Assembly: GCA_963739645.1 (NCBI GenBank)
Contig: CAVUBM010000079.1
Span: forward strand, 153,318 to 217,317
Reading direction: 5' to 3'
Length of the DNA: 64,000 nt
From: JASHPR01 sp963739645
GTDB lineage: Bacteria; Actinomycetota; Actinomycetes; Streptosporangiales; Streptosporangiaceae
Positions 46,211 to 54,508 of this stretch are shown here, one piece after another (positions within the stretch are counted from its first letter, which is position 1; every line of letters starts with the position of its first letter). A program made the position numbers and the translations under genes. The notes beneath the pieces are model-generated. The model was not told where the DNA came from. It saw only the letters and a list, made by a program, of their open reading frames with translations, and did no database searches.

Positions 46211-47265
46211 GTGTCCTCCTGTCCTGTCTGGGCCGGGACGGGTTTCCCGGTCACGGGACCGCCGCAGGAGTCCCGCACGATCAGCTCGACCGGCAGCAGC
46301 ACCGGCTCGTCCGGCACGGGCTCCCCGGCGATGCGGCGTAGCAGCAGCTCGACCGCCTGCTCGCCGGTTTCGGCGAACGGCACCCGCAGCGAGGTGAGCG
46401 AGGGGATGAGGTACTCGGCGAACGGCATGTCGTCGCAGCTGACCACCGCGACGTCCGCGGGCACCCGGCGGCCGGCCGCGGCCAGCGCGCTCAGCACGCC
46501 GATCGCCATGGTGTCGCTGTGCACGAAGATCGCGGTGATCCCCGGCGCCCGCTGCAGCAACAGCCGGGTCGCGACCGCCGCGCCGCCCGGCGTCCAGTCC
46601 GACTCCACCGCGATGTCCTCCCCGGGCTCGATCCCGGCGTCCCGCAGCGCGTCCTCGTACCCGTGCAGCCGGCTGCGTGAGACCTGGCGGCGGAACGTCC
46701 CCGTGACGGTCCCGATCGCGGTGTGGCCGAGCGAGATCAGGTGCTCGGTGGCGACCCGGGCGGCGGCGCGGTGGTTGGAGCCGACCAGCGGGATGCCGCC
46801 GCCCGGCACGTGGTGCAGGCTCACCGCGGGGACGTACCGGCGCAGCAGGTCGGCGACCTCGGTGTCCTCCTCGAGCTGCGGGGCCGCGGCGATGATCCCG
46901 TCCACCCGCCGCTCGATCAGCATGTGCGCGACCGAGGCGCCGTCCTCGCCGCCCAGGGTCAGGTTCCCGACCAGCGCCGCGTGCGAGTGGCGGCGCGCGG
47001 TGTGCTCGGCGGCCACGGCGAACTGGGACAGCGCGACGTCGGTGATGTCCCCGGCGATCAGGCCGATGGTGGCGGTGGAGCGCTGCACCAGGCTCCGGGC
47101 CACGGTGTTGGGCCGGTAGCCGAGCCGCTCGGCGACCGCCATGATCCGCGCGGCGGTCTCGCGGGACACCCGGACGTTGCCCCCGTTCAGCACCTTGCTC
47201 GCCGTCTGGAAGCTGACGCCGGCCCTGGCCGCTACTTCCTTGATCGAGACGTACCGCCGGGGCAT
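46207..47265 (-). CDS. LacI family regulator of the GH51 gene
   Basis: 352 aa. The HTH is VSIKEVAARAGVSFQTASKVLNG with the hinge NTVARSLVQRSTATIGLI, followed by a periplasmic-binding-like sensor domain (DGIIAAAPQ, AIFVHSDTMAIGVLSAL, VVSCDDMPFAEYLIPSLTSLRVP). The stop overlaps the GH51 start (GTGA), so it is co-transcribed with the enzyme. Two CGAACGTTCG palindromes lie 31 and 268 bp upstream of its start, suggesting autoregulation relieved by arabinose or an arabino-oligosaccharide; the inducer is inferred. Confidence 0.92.
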   Translation of the reverse strand: MPRRYVSIKEVAARAGVSFQTASKVLNGGNVRVSRETAARIMAVAERLGYRPNTVARSLVQRSTATIGLIAGDITDVALSQFAVAAEHTARRHSHAALVGNLTLGGEDGASVAHMLIERRVDGIIAAAPQLEEDTEVADLLRRYVPAVSLHHVPGGGIPLVGSNHRAAARVATEHLISLGHTAIGTVTGTFRRQVSRSRLHGYEDALRDAGIEPGEDIAVESDWTPGGAAVATRLLLQRAPGITAIFVHSDTMAIGVLSALAAAGRRVPADVAVVSCDDMPFAEYLIPSLTSLRVPFAETGEQAVELLLRRIAGEPVPDEPVLLPVELIVRDSCGGPVTGKPVPAQTGQEDT

Positions 47266-47296
47266 TCCGTCCTGCCTTATCAGGATTCACCATGAA

Positions 47297-47306
47297 CGAA
47301 CGTTCG
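47297..47306. promoter_or_regulatory. LacI-type operator, proximal site
   Basis: CGAACGTTCG is a perfect palindrome with a central CpG, as LacI-family operators have, 31 bp before the first LacI gene. Confidence 0.65.
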
Positions 47307-47533
47307 CCTGCACGGTAAATCCCCGGATGGCGGGCGGTCAAGTCCCGATACGGAATCGACCTGGCTCGCACCCGGCCCGGGCGCCATCGCGTAGCTTGAA
47401 CTATTGCTGCAGGTCAGACGCTATGAATGAAATCAAGATCGGGCCGTTACGCTACCGTCCGTGGCCAGCCGCCCGCCCAAGCCAGGGGTGCCCCGGAGTA
47501 GTCAACTGGGCACAAATTTGCCCGAAAAGTGTG

Positions 47534-47543
47534 CGAACGTTCG
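47534..47543. promoter_or_regulatory. LacI-type operator, distal site
   Basis: A second CGAACGTTCG, extended to GCGAACGTTCGC, lies two bases after the stop of the other LacI gene and 237 bp from the proximal site, a spacing suited to looping. Confidence 0.6.
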
Positions 47544-47545
47544 CT

Positions 47546-48712
47546 CTAGGTGGCGGGGCTCCGGGGCGCGGGCAGATGGGGCACCGACGGCACCGCCGGC
47601 CGGCCCGGCGCGGTCTGGGGGCCGGTTGCCGCGCTGGCCGGCGGCGGGCCTGAGGCCAGCTCGGGGTCGGTCGACTGCCGGGCGACCAGCCGGCACGGCA
47701 CGGAGTGCACGCCGTGGGTCGGCTCGCCGTTGATGGCCGACAGCAGGTGCTCGGCGGCGACCCGCCCGACGTCCTCCAGGCACATGTCGATGCTGGTCAG
47801 GGGCGGGTCGGCGCCGCGCGCCATCGGCTCCCAGTTGTCGAACCCGATCAGCGCGATGTCCTCGGGCACCCGGCGCCCGGCCATCCGCAGCGTGTCGGAG
47901 ACGCCGCGGGCAATCTGGTCGCTGCCGCAGAAGATGGCCTGCACGCCGGGGGAGCTGCGCAGCAGGATACGGGCGGCGTCGCGGCCCCAGGCCTCGCTCC
48001 ACTCGCCGTACAGGACCTCGTGCGACGAGAACTGCGTCCCGGACCCGGACTCGGCGATCGCGTCGCAGAACCCGCTCGCCCGCTTGCGGGCGCACAGGAA
48101 GCGCTCGGGCCCGGTGATGTGGCCCAGCCTGGTGCGCCCCGTGGCCAGCAGCCGCTCGGCGGCGAGCCGCCCGCCGCCGTAGTCGTCGGGCAGGATCGCG
48201 GGCTCGTCGGTGTCCAGGGACTGGGTCATCGCGTAGACCACCGGCAGGCCCAGGCCCGACCCGATGCTCGGCCGCGGCTCGATCCGCCGCCCGGTGACGA
48301 TCAGCCCGTCCACCTGGCGGCTCAGCAGCATCTCCAGGTGCTGCTGCTCCCGGTCGGGGTCGTCGCGGGTGTCGCACATGAACACCGATATCTGGCCCGC
48401 GCCGAGCGCGTCCTCGGCGCCGAGCATGACCGGGATGCTGAACCGCCCGAAGCTGTCCGTGGTGATCAGGCCGACGGTGTAGGTCCGGCCCGCCAGCAGC
48501 CCCCGGGCCAGGACGTTCGGCGAGAAGCCCAGCTCGCGGGCGGCCGCTGCGACCCGGTCCCTGGTCTCCCTGCGCAGCTTGCCCTGGCCGTTGAGGGCCT
48601 TCGAGGCAGTGCCGATCGAGACGCCGGCGTGGGCCGCTACGTCCCTGATGGTGGCGCGCTTGCCATCGGGGTCGGCAGATGGAGGCAAACGGTTTCTCCG
48701 ACTCGCTACCAA
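47546..48712 (-). CDS. LacI family regulator divergent from GH127
   Basis: 388 aa. The HTH is ATIRDVAAHAGVSIGTASKALNG, the hinge FSPNVLARGLLAGRTYTVGLI and the sensor domain ends in DIALIGFDNWEPMARGADPPLTSIDM. The C-terminus has an extra ~35-residue Pro/Ala tail. TTG 48712 gives the longest N-terminus; a second TTG lies nine codons in. It is divergently transcribed from the GH127 gene across a 223-bp region holding TGTTAGCGCTAACA, its likely operator. It is tandem with the other LacI gene. Confidence 0.9.
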   Translation of the reverse strand: MVASRRNRLPPSADPDGKRATIRDVAAHAGVSIGTASKALNGQGKLRRETRDRVAAAARELGFSPNVLARGLLAGRTYTVGLITTDSFGRFSIPVMLGAEDALGAGQISVFMCDTRDDPDREQQHLEMLLSRQVDGLIVTGRRIEPRPSIGSGLGLPVVYAMTQSLDTDEPAILPDDYGGGRLAAERLLATGRTRLGHITGPERFLCARKRASGFCDAIAESGSGTQFSSHEVLYGEWSEAWGRDAARILLRSSPGVQAIFCGSDQIARGVSDTLRMAGRRVPEDIALIGFDNWEPMARGADPPLTSIDMCLEDVGRVAAEHLLSAINGEPTHGVHSVPCRLVARQSTDPELASGPPPASAATGPQTAPGRPAVPSVPHLPAPRSPAT

Positions 48713-48830
48713 GGTCCTGTCTTCATATCGTAAGAGAACCGCGTATGTACAGGCTTGACTCGCCCGCAGCGGGGGCTCTAGCTTCTGAGGAAAACCTATT
48801 CCTGCTCAGGGTGCTGACATCGGGGACCGC

Positions 48831-48844
48831 TGTTAGCGCTAACA
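48831..48844. promoter_or_regulatory. LacI-type operator upstream of GH127
   Basis: TGTTAGCGCTAACA is a perfect 14-bp palindrome with a central CG, 91 bp before the GH127 start and between the divergent genes. It differs from the CGAACGTTCG sites, so the two LacI proteins probably have separate targets. Confidence 0.7.
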
Positions 48845-48935
48845 ACGATCGTGACCGCCGAGCTGACGCGATCGGCCTGGTCACGGCCGGCCCGGGCGGC
48901 GGTGCCCGGGCCGGGACCAGGCGGGAGCCGCGCAC

Positions 48936-50906
48936 GTGACTGACGCAGACAGGACGCCGACGGCCCGCGGGCCGGTTTGCCCCACGGCCTCGGCCGCCGT
49001 CTCGCACCGGCCGATCGACGGGCCGGGCGTCCGGCTGACCGGCGGGCTGCTGCAGGACTGGCAGCGCCGCAGCCACGAGGCCAGCCTCCCGCTCGCGCTG
49101 CGGCAGATGGAGGCCGCGGGCAATCTCGACAACCTGCGGCTGGCCATCTCCGGCGCCCGCGAGGGCTACCGCGGCCCGGTCTTCATGGACTCCGACCTGT
49201 ACAAGACGCTGGAGGCGATCGGCTGGGAGCTCGGCCACACGGCCTCGCCCGCGCTCAGCGAGTTCACCGTGGAGGCGACCGCGCTGCTCGAGAAGGCTCA
49301 GCAGCCCGACGGCTACCTGAACTCCTACGTCCAGGTGACCGGGGCGCCACGGTACAGCCGGCTCATGTCGAGTCACGAACACTACTGCGCGGGCCATCTC
49401 ATCCAGGCCGCGATCGCGCACGCCCGTACCCAGGGTGAGACGCCGCTGCTCGGCATCGCTCGGCGCTTCGCCGACTACCTGGTGGACACGTTCCTGGGCG
49501 GGGAGGGCGGCATCGACGGCCACCCGATCATCGAGACCGCGCTGGCGGAGCTGTACCGGGAGACCGGCCACGAGCCGTACCTGCGGCTGGCCTCCCAGTT
49601 CATCGAGCAGCGTGGCCAGGGGCTGATCGGCGACTCCGGCTTCGGCCGCCGCTACCTGCAGGACTGGGAGCCGGTCCGGGAGACGACCGCCCTGGCCGGG
49701 CACGCGGTCCGCGCACTGTACCTGGAGGCCGGCGTGGCGGACGTCGCCGCCGAGACCGGCGATGGCGAACTGCTCGCCACGTCGGTCGTCCGGTGGGACG
49801 ACATGGTCGCCACCAAGACGTCCCTGACCGGCGGCGTCGGCTCCCGGCACTCGGGCGAATCCTTCGGCGACGGCTTCGAGCTGCCACCCGACCGCGCCTA
49901 CAACGAGACCTGTGCCGCCATCGCGAGCATCCAGTGGAGCTGGCGGATGCTGCTGGCGTCCGGGGAGAGCAAGTACGCCGACCTCATCGAGCGCGCCCTG
50001 TACAACGGCGTCGGCCCCGCGATATCAGCGGACGGGCAGCGGTTCTTCTACGTCAACCCGCTGCAGCGCCGCGACGGTCACTTCGAGGAGGACGACCCGG
50101 GGCGGCGCAACGAGTGGTTCTCCTGTGCCTGCTGCCCGCCGAACATCATGCGGCTGATGGCGTCCCTGGGGCATTACCTGGCCACGACCGCGGGCGACGT
50201 GCTCTACCTCCACCAGTTCACCGGGGCCAGCATCGGGGCGAACCTGGGCGGCGGGACCCTGCGCCTCGACATGACGTCCGGCTATCCCTGGTCGGGAACC
50301 GTGGACTTCCAGGTGCGCGGCGCCCCGCCGGGCGCCTGCGGGCTCGCGGTCCGCATCCCGGGCTGGTGCCGGGGTGCGCGCTTCGTGGTCAACGGCAGCC
50401 CGGTGACACCGGACCCTGCCGACCGTGGCTACCTGATCGTCCGGCGGCACTGGATGCCCGGTGACGTCCTGCGCTGCGACCTGAACGTCACATCGCGGCT
50501 GACCTACCCCGGCCGGCGCATCGACGCGCTGCGGGGGACCGTGGCGGTGGAGCGCGGGCCGCTCGTGTACTGCTTCGAGCAGGCCGACCAGCCCGGAGAC
50601 GCGAGCGTCGAGGATCTCGCGCTCAGCCCCGGCGATCTCGCCGCGCGCGAAACCGAGATCCCCGGCATCGGCCGCACCGTAACCGTCGAGGCGCACGCGG
50701 TGCGCCTGGGGCCAGCGCGCCACGGCGGGCTGCCCTATTCCGACGACCCCGAAGACCCAGCCCACCCCGGGAGCACAGCCCATCCCGACCACACAGCGGC
50801 CGCGGGCGATCCCACCACGGCGGTGGCCGTCCCCTACTTCCAGTGGGACAACCGCGATGGACGCTCCATGCGGATGTGGATGCCACGCGGCGGGCCAGCG
50901 CAGTAA
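48936..50906 (+). CDS. GH127 beta-L-arabinofuranosidase (DUF1680)
   Basis: 656 aa, close to the ~650 of HypBA1. It removes beta-linked L-arabinofuranose. The unusual zinc-cysteine active site is visible: Glu 324 and Cys 326 in YNETCAA, and Cys 399/400 in FSCACCPPN (Cys 397 also present), matching the E-x-C plus CC arrangement in which one Cys is the nucleophile. An (alpha/alpha)6 barrel occupies the first ~430 residues, followed by beta-sandwich domains (DFQVRGAPPG, LAVRIPGWCRGA, GTVAVERGPLVYC). It starts at GTG 48936. No secretion signal is seen, so oligosaccharides would be processed inside the cell. Confidence 0.93.
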   Translation: MTDADRTPTARGPVCPTASAAVSHRPIDGPGVRLTGGLLQDWQRRSHEASLPLALRQMEAAGNLDNLRLAISGAREGYRGPVFMDSDLYKTLEAIGWELGHTASPALSEFTVEATALLEKAQQPDGYLNSYVQVTGAPRYSRLMSSHEHYCAGHLIQAAIAHARTQGETPLLGIARRFADYLVDTFLGGEGGIDGHPIIETALAELYRETGHEPYLRLASQFIEQRGQGLIGDSGFGRRYLQDWEPVRETTALAGHAVRALYLEAGVADVAAETGDGELLATSVVRWDDMVATKTSLTGGVGSRHSGESFGDGFELPPDRAYNETCAAIASIQWSWRMLLASGESKYADLIERALYNGVGPAISADGQRFFYVNPLQRRDGHFEEDDPGRRNEWFSCACCPPNIMRLMASLGHYLATTAGDVLYLHQFTGASIGANLGGGTLRLDMTSGYPWSGTVDFQVRGAPPGACGLAVRIPGWCRGARFVVNGSPVTPDPADRGYLIVRRHWMPGDVLRCDLNVTSRLTYPGRRIDALRGTVAVERGPLVYCFEQADQPGDASVEDLALSPGDLAARETEIPGIGRTVTVEAHAVRLGPARHGGLPYSDDPEDPAHPGSTAHPDHTAAAGDPTTAVAVPYFQWDNRDGRSMRMWMPRGGPAQ

Positions 50907-50925
50907 CCAGCTATCCGGGTCCGGA

Positions 50926-50970
50926 TCCTCCGGCCGACCGTCGCGGCTGGTGCCGGCTTCGCCGTGATGG
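50926..50970 (+). repeat. GC-rich intergenic repeat, copy C (partial)
   Basis: TCCTCCGGCCGACCGTCGCG then GCTGGTGCCGGC resembles the 3' part of copy A (9643-9680). It lies shortly after the GH127 stop. Confidence 0.4.
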
Positions 50971-50984
50971 CCGCGGACATGACG

Positions 50985-51054
50985 ACGCCCCCGGAGCGAT
51001 CTAGCTCTCGAGGGCGTGCCACATGCCGGTGTGAGGTCGCCTCTCGGCGAGTGG
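50985..51054. terminator. Two adjacent stem-loops between convergent genes
   Basis: Hairpin 1 (50985-51017): ACGCCC...GGGCGT outer and GGAGC-gatcta-GCTCT inner stems. Hairpin 2 (51019-51054): GCCAC...GTGGC enclosing CGCC-TCTC-GGCG. They are placed between GH127 (+) and the Clp-N gene (-), so bidirectional termination is likely; a small RNA is possible. Confidence 0.45.
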
Positions 51055-51155
51055 CACAACGCGGCTCCAGCCGAACGGTAGTCCGCGAAGGCAGTGTTTG
51101 CGGCCCGGGGGACACAGCACACCGACGGTGACTAGGAACGCCGGGGCGGCCCGGG

Positions 51156-52205
51156 CTATTCCGCGGATGCGGCCGGTTCCTCGGGATCGATCCCGTGCCT
51201 GCGCAGCAGGCCCTGCAGCCGCGTTACCTGGCCTCGCAGCCGGGCGAGGTCGTCCACCACCGAGACGACGTCGGCGGGCGGCTCCGGCTCCTTGCCGGCC
51301 GCCTCCTTCTGGGCGGTCAGTTCCTTCTCCTGGTCCCGCAAGATCGCGGCCTTCTCGAAGTCCTGGGCCTTGATCGCGGCGACCTTGGTCGAGCGCACCA
51401 TCTCGATCTGCTCGTCATAGTTCACGGCGGGGGCGGCCGACCCGGGGATGCCCAGCCGCTGCTCGATGGCGGTCAGCCGGTCCGTGATCGAGGCGAGCGC
51501 GCCGAGGATGTCCGGCGCCGGGTACCGCGGGGCCGGAGCCGGCCCGGACGTCTGGAGCGGCTGGCTCCCGGCGGTGGGCCTCCCGAGCAGCGGGCCCTGA
51601 GCCGCGGGCTCCCCGAGCGGGCCCTGACCTGCGGGCTCCCCGAGCAGGCCCTGGGCCGGGGGCTCCCCGAGCAGGCCCTGGGCCGGGGACTCCCCGAGCA
51701 CGACGTCGGCCGAGGCGTCGCCGAGCAGCGGCCCCTCGTCGGATGGCTCCCTGAGCTGGGCGATCACCTGCCGCCGGACCTGCGTCAGGTCCGTGCCGAG
51801 GCCCACGAGCACCTTGGTGGCGACGCCGCCCTGAGCCGGGCCCTCCTCCTCCCGGACCACACCGAGCAGCAGGTGCCCGGTGCCGATGTAGTTCTGGCCG
51901 AGATGCAGCGCCTCGCGCAGCGACAGCTCCAGCACCTTCTTGACCCGCGGCGTGAACGGGATGTGCCCCGACGGCCGCGTGCTGCCCCGCCCGGCGGCCT
52001 GCTCGACCTGCTCCCGCATGGACTCCAGGCTGATCCCGAGCTCCTGGAGCGCCCGGGCAGCGACACCGCCGCCCTCGTGGATGAGGCCGAGCAGGATGTG
52101 CTCGGTGCCGATGTAGTTATGGTCCAGCAGCCTGGCCTCTTCGTGCGCCAGGACCACGACCCTCCGCGCCCGGTCGGAGAACCTCTCGAACATCTGCACG
52201 CTCAC
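51156..52205 (-). CDS. ClpC-like N-domain protein with UVR motif and no AAA module
   Basis: 349 aa. MFERFSDRARRVVVLAHEEARLL and SGHIPFTPRVKKVLELSLREAL are the two halves of a ClpC N-domain (~1-150), which in ClpC recruits adaptors and substrates. A linker follows with four copies of an LGEPxAQGx unit (~165-200). A helical part and a UVR-like segment (YDEQIEMVRSTKVAAIKAQDFEKAAILRDQEKELT) follow, then a coiled coil. No Walker motif exists, so it cannot unfold proteins itself. It may act as a ClpC adaptor, decoy or competitor. GTG 52205 is the longest start; an internal ATG lies at 52193. Confidence 0.85.
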   Translation of the reverse strand: MSVQMFERFSDRARRVVVLAHEEARLLDHNYIGTEHILLGLIHEGGGVAARALQELGISLESMREQVEQAAGRGSTRPSGHIPFTPRVKKVLELSLREALHLGQNYIGTGHLLLGVVREEEGPAQGGVATKVLVGLGTDLTQVRRQVIAQLREPSDEGPLLGDASADVVLGESPAQGLLGEPPAQGLLGEPAGQGPLGEPAAQGPLLGRPTAGSQPLQTSGPAPAPRYPAPDILGALASITDRLTAIEQRLGIPGSAAPAVNYDEQIEMVRSTKVAAIKAQDFEKAAILRDQEKELTAQKEAAGKEPEPPADVVSVVDDLARLRGQVTRLQGLLRRHGIDPEEPAASAE

Positions 52206-52457
52206 GCGGGTTCGAGCCGCGGCGTGCGCCGGACAGGTATGCAGCTAGCGGGGCGGGCGCCGGTACGGCTATGCGAATTTCTGCCAGCCTAGTACTGTTC
52301 GCCGGTTTTAGCATGATCGGTCTGACCTTAAAGGAAGCTCCTTGCGGCCTGAGCGGCCCAGCGCATTTCTGTACGCTGTCGATCTCGCTGCAGGCCGTTC
52401 GTGTAGACGGTGAGAGGCCGCGCCGGCACCGGCCGTCACCTTAAGAGGAGTGTCACG

Positions 52458-52817
52458 ATGAACCGCTACCTGCTCAGCGTCTATCAGCCCGACGGCCCGG
52501 TCCCGCCGCCCGAGGTCCTGAACCAGGTGATGCAGGATCTCGCCGCCTGGCAGCAGGAGCTCAAGGCCGCGGGCGCCTGGGTCTTCACCGCGGGGCTGCA
52601 GCCCGCGGACGGGGCCGCGGTGGTGCGGCTCAGCGACGGCGACGTGCTCATCACCGACGGCCCGTACGCCGAGGGCAAGGAGCACATCGGCGGGTTCACC
52701 ATCATCAACGCCCCTGACCTCGGCGCCGCGCTGGCCTGGGGCCGCAAGCTGACCAGGGCCACCACCCTGCCCACCGAGGTACGGCAGCTGAACGGCCAAG
52801 CCGGGGATTCCCAATAG
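52458..52817 (+). CDS. YCII/DGPF-domain protein
   Basis: 119 aa. ATG 52458 has AGAGGAG 7 nt upstream. The core is LLSVYQPDGPVP...DLAAWQQELKAAGAWVFTAGLQPAD followed by ITDGPYAEGKEHIGGFTIINA, the DGPF motif of the YCII superfamily. Such proteins have a ferredoxin-like fold with an Asp/His pair and often sit beside ECF sigma factors, none of which is here. The function is unknown. Its TAG stop is the first triplet of palindromic repeat copy 2. Confidence 0.85.
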   Translation: MNRYLLSVYQPDGPVPPPEVLNQVMQDLAAWQQELKAAGAWVFTAGLQPADGAAVVRLSDGDVLITDGPYAEGKEHIGGFTIINAPDLGAALAWGRKLTRATTLPTEVRQLNGQAGDSQ

Positions 52818-52870
52818 TGTGAACGGCACTTAGCTGTGGCTGTTTCAACAGCTACGGCACTTTCACACCA
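52815..52870. repeat. TA-flanked palindromic repeat, copy 2
   Basis: The left arm TAGTGTGAACGGCACTTAGC matches copy 1 (4339) closely. The right arm ends CACTTTCACACCA. Outer (GTGTGAA/TTCACAC) and inner (TAGCTGT/ACAGCTA) segments pair, but the middle ACGGCACTT is in direct rather than inverted orientation on the two arms. Again the leading TAG supplies a gene's stop codon. Confidence 0.6.
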
Positions 52871-52921
52871 TTAATCCGGGGCCGGCGGCCGCGCGGGCCG
52901 GGCGGGTCAGAGCGGCATACT

Positions 52922-53209
52922 GTGAGCATCCAGGTTGGGTGGCATGAGGAGCGGCAGACGGTGGCTCGGGAGACCTCCCTCATCGGCTCCATCGGGGTTC
53001 TGACCGTGGCCACGAGAGGCGCGGCCGGCCCCGGGGAAGTGCTGGTCAAGATCAGGGGCGGCACCGAGACGTATCTCGCGTGGTCGCCGACCTCGCTGCC
53101 CAGGGGAACAACGGTTCTCGTCATCGAAACGCGGGGAAATAGGACCGTGGACGTCAGCGAGTGGACGGATCCGCTCGATCCCTTCCCTGCTGACCCATTC
53201 TTGCAGTAA
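52922..53209 (+). CDS. NfeD-like small OB-fold protein
   Basis: 95 aa from GTG 52922. The central part (ETSLIGSIGVLTVATRGAAGPGEVLVKIRGGTETYLAWSP, then LPRGTTVLVIETRGNRTVDV) follows the beta-barrel pattern of the NfeD C-terminal domain. It lacks the membrane helices of full NfeD proteins. The flotillin gene starts 63 nt later; NfeD and flotillin genes are classic neighbours, which supports the call. It probably binds or stabilises the flotillin assembly. Confidence 0.6.
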   Translation: MSIQVGWHEERQTVARETSLIGSIGVLTVATRGAAGPGEVLVKIRGGTETYLAWSPTSLPRGTTVLVIETRGNRTVDVSEWTDPLDPFPADPFLQ

Positions 53210-53272
53210 GACGGTTAAATGCGGCATGACTGCCTCCGGGCATGCCCGGTGGACCCAAACTGGAGATGAAAG

Positions 53273-54451
53273 ATGCTTGGCTATCGTGTTCCCGCGCCTG
53301 ATGAGGCAATGCTGATCTCAGGCGGCAGGTTCGGGCGCAGCGGCGCGCCGTTCAAGGTGGTCACCGGCCACGGCGCGTTCGTGCCCCCGTTCCTCCGCAA
53401 GACCAACTTCCTGACGCTGTCCATGGCCGAGGCCGAGGTCGCCGAGACCTGCGTGACCAAGCAGGGCATCTCGCTCAATGTCCGTGCGGTCATCGCGTTC
53501 AAGGTCGGCAACGACGAGGAGAGCATCGTCAACGCCGGGCAGCGGTTCCTGTCCGACCAGGACCAGATGTCCACGCTGACCGGGCGGATCTTCGCCGGGC
53601 ACCTGCGCTCGATCATCGGCTCGATGACCGTTGAGGAGATCGTCACCGAGCGGCAGAAGCTGGCGACCGAGGTGCTGGACGGATCTAAGTCGGAGATGGC
53701 CAAGATCGGCCTGACCGTGGACTCGCTGCAGATCCAGTCGATCGACGACAACAACATCGGTTACATCCAGGCCATGGCAGCGCCGCACAACGCCGCGATT
53801 CAGCGGCAGGCGCAGATCGCGCAGGCTCAGGCGAACCAGGCCGCCGCCGAGGCGCAGCAGCAGTCCCAGCGAGCCCAGGCCGAGTACGCCAGGCAGACGT
53901 CGGTCGTGCAGGCGCAGTACAAGGCCGAGGTCGACAAGGCGCAGGCCGAGGCGGCGCAGGCGGGCCCGCTGGCGCAGGCCCAGGCGCAGATGAACGTCAT
54001 TGCGGCCCAGGCCGACCTGGCGCAGCGACAGTCCGAGCTGCGCCAGCGCCAGCTGGTCGCCGAGGTGATCAAGCCCGCCGAGGCCGAGGCGGAGAAGGTG
54101 GAGATCCTGGCCAAGGCTGATGCCATGCGGGTCAGGGTGCAGGCCGAGGCCGCCGCATCGAACAACCGCATTGCCCTGGACCGGATGCTGATCGACCAGC
54201 TGCCGCAGATCGTGAAAGAGGCGGCGGCCGGGCTGGCCGGCGCGAACATCAGCGTGCTGAACGGCGCCGACGGCCTCAGCGAGATCGCGGCGGGCCTGGT
54301 CGGCCAGGGGCTGACGATCCTCGAGTCGGTGAAGAAGAACCTGATTGGCGCGGACGCGGCGGTCGAGTCCAACGTGACGCTCAGGCCGGCGGACCGCGAC
54401 GTCGTCGCCGACGGGAAGGCGGCGAACGAGGACTCGGCCGCGAGCGCCTGA
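53273..54451 (+). CDS. Flotillin-like SPFH domain protein
   Basis: 392 aa, ATG 53273 with GGAG 7 nt upstream. The SPFH/band-7 domain (~1-170) includes FLTLSMAEAEVAETCVTKQGISLNVRAVIAFKVG and LRSIIGSMTVEEIVTERQKLATEVLDG. A long Ala/Gln/Glu-rich coiled coil (~175-300, many AQAQA and AEAEKVEI repeats) is followed by a flotillin C-terminal segment (LIDQLPQIVKEAAAGLAGANISVLNG). No strong N-terminal membrane helix is seen, so it may attach peripherally or through NfeD. Flotillins organise membrane microdomains, which in bacteria are rich in hopanoids or similar lipids, a possible link to the operon at 25-34 kb. Confidence 0.9.
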   Translation: MLGYRVPAPDEAMLISGGRFGRSGAPFKVVTGHGAFVPPFLRKTNFLTLSMAEAEVAETCVTKQGISLNVRAVIAFKVGNDEESIVNAGQRFLSDQDQMSTLTGRIFAGHLRSIIGSMTVEEIVTERQKLATEVLDGSKSEMAKIGLTVDSLQIQSIDDNNIGYIQAMAAPHNAAIQRQAQIAQAQANQAAAEAQQQSQRAQAEYARQTSVVQAQYKAEVDKAQAEAAQAGPLAQAQAQMNVIAAQADLAQRQSELRQRQLVAEVIKPAEAEAEKVEILAKADAMRVRVQAEAAASNNRIALDRMLIDQLPQIVKEAAAGLAGANISVLNGADGLSEIAAGLVGQGLTILESVKKNLIGADAAVESNVTLRPADRDVVADGKAANEDSAASA

Positions 54452-54475
54452 GTCACGCTAGCGTCCGAGCAAATC

Positions 54476-54508
54476 GCGGCCCTGACCCGGCGACCGGGTC
54501 GGGGCCGC
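54476..54508 (+). terminator. Strong hairpin after the flotillin gene
   Basis: GCGGCCCTGACCCGG-CGA-CCGGGTCGGGGCCGC is a 15-bp stem with one U-G pair, 25 bp after the stop codon; a convincing factor-independent or pausing hairpin. Confidence 0.7.

Noticed and set aside
44870..47119. A 749-codon plus-strand open frame across the GH51 and LacI genes
   Set aside because: It is antisense to clearly conserved proteins and its translation has no family motifs; long open antisense frames are expected at this GC content.
52200..52240. Possible tRNA T-arm (GGTTCGAGCC)
   Set aside because: No acceptor stem or anticodon arm can be formed around it; the upstream side is the Clp-N gene.
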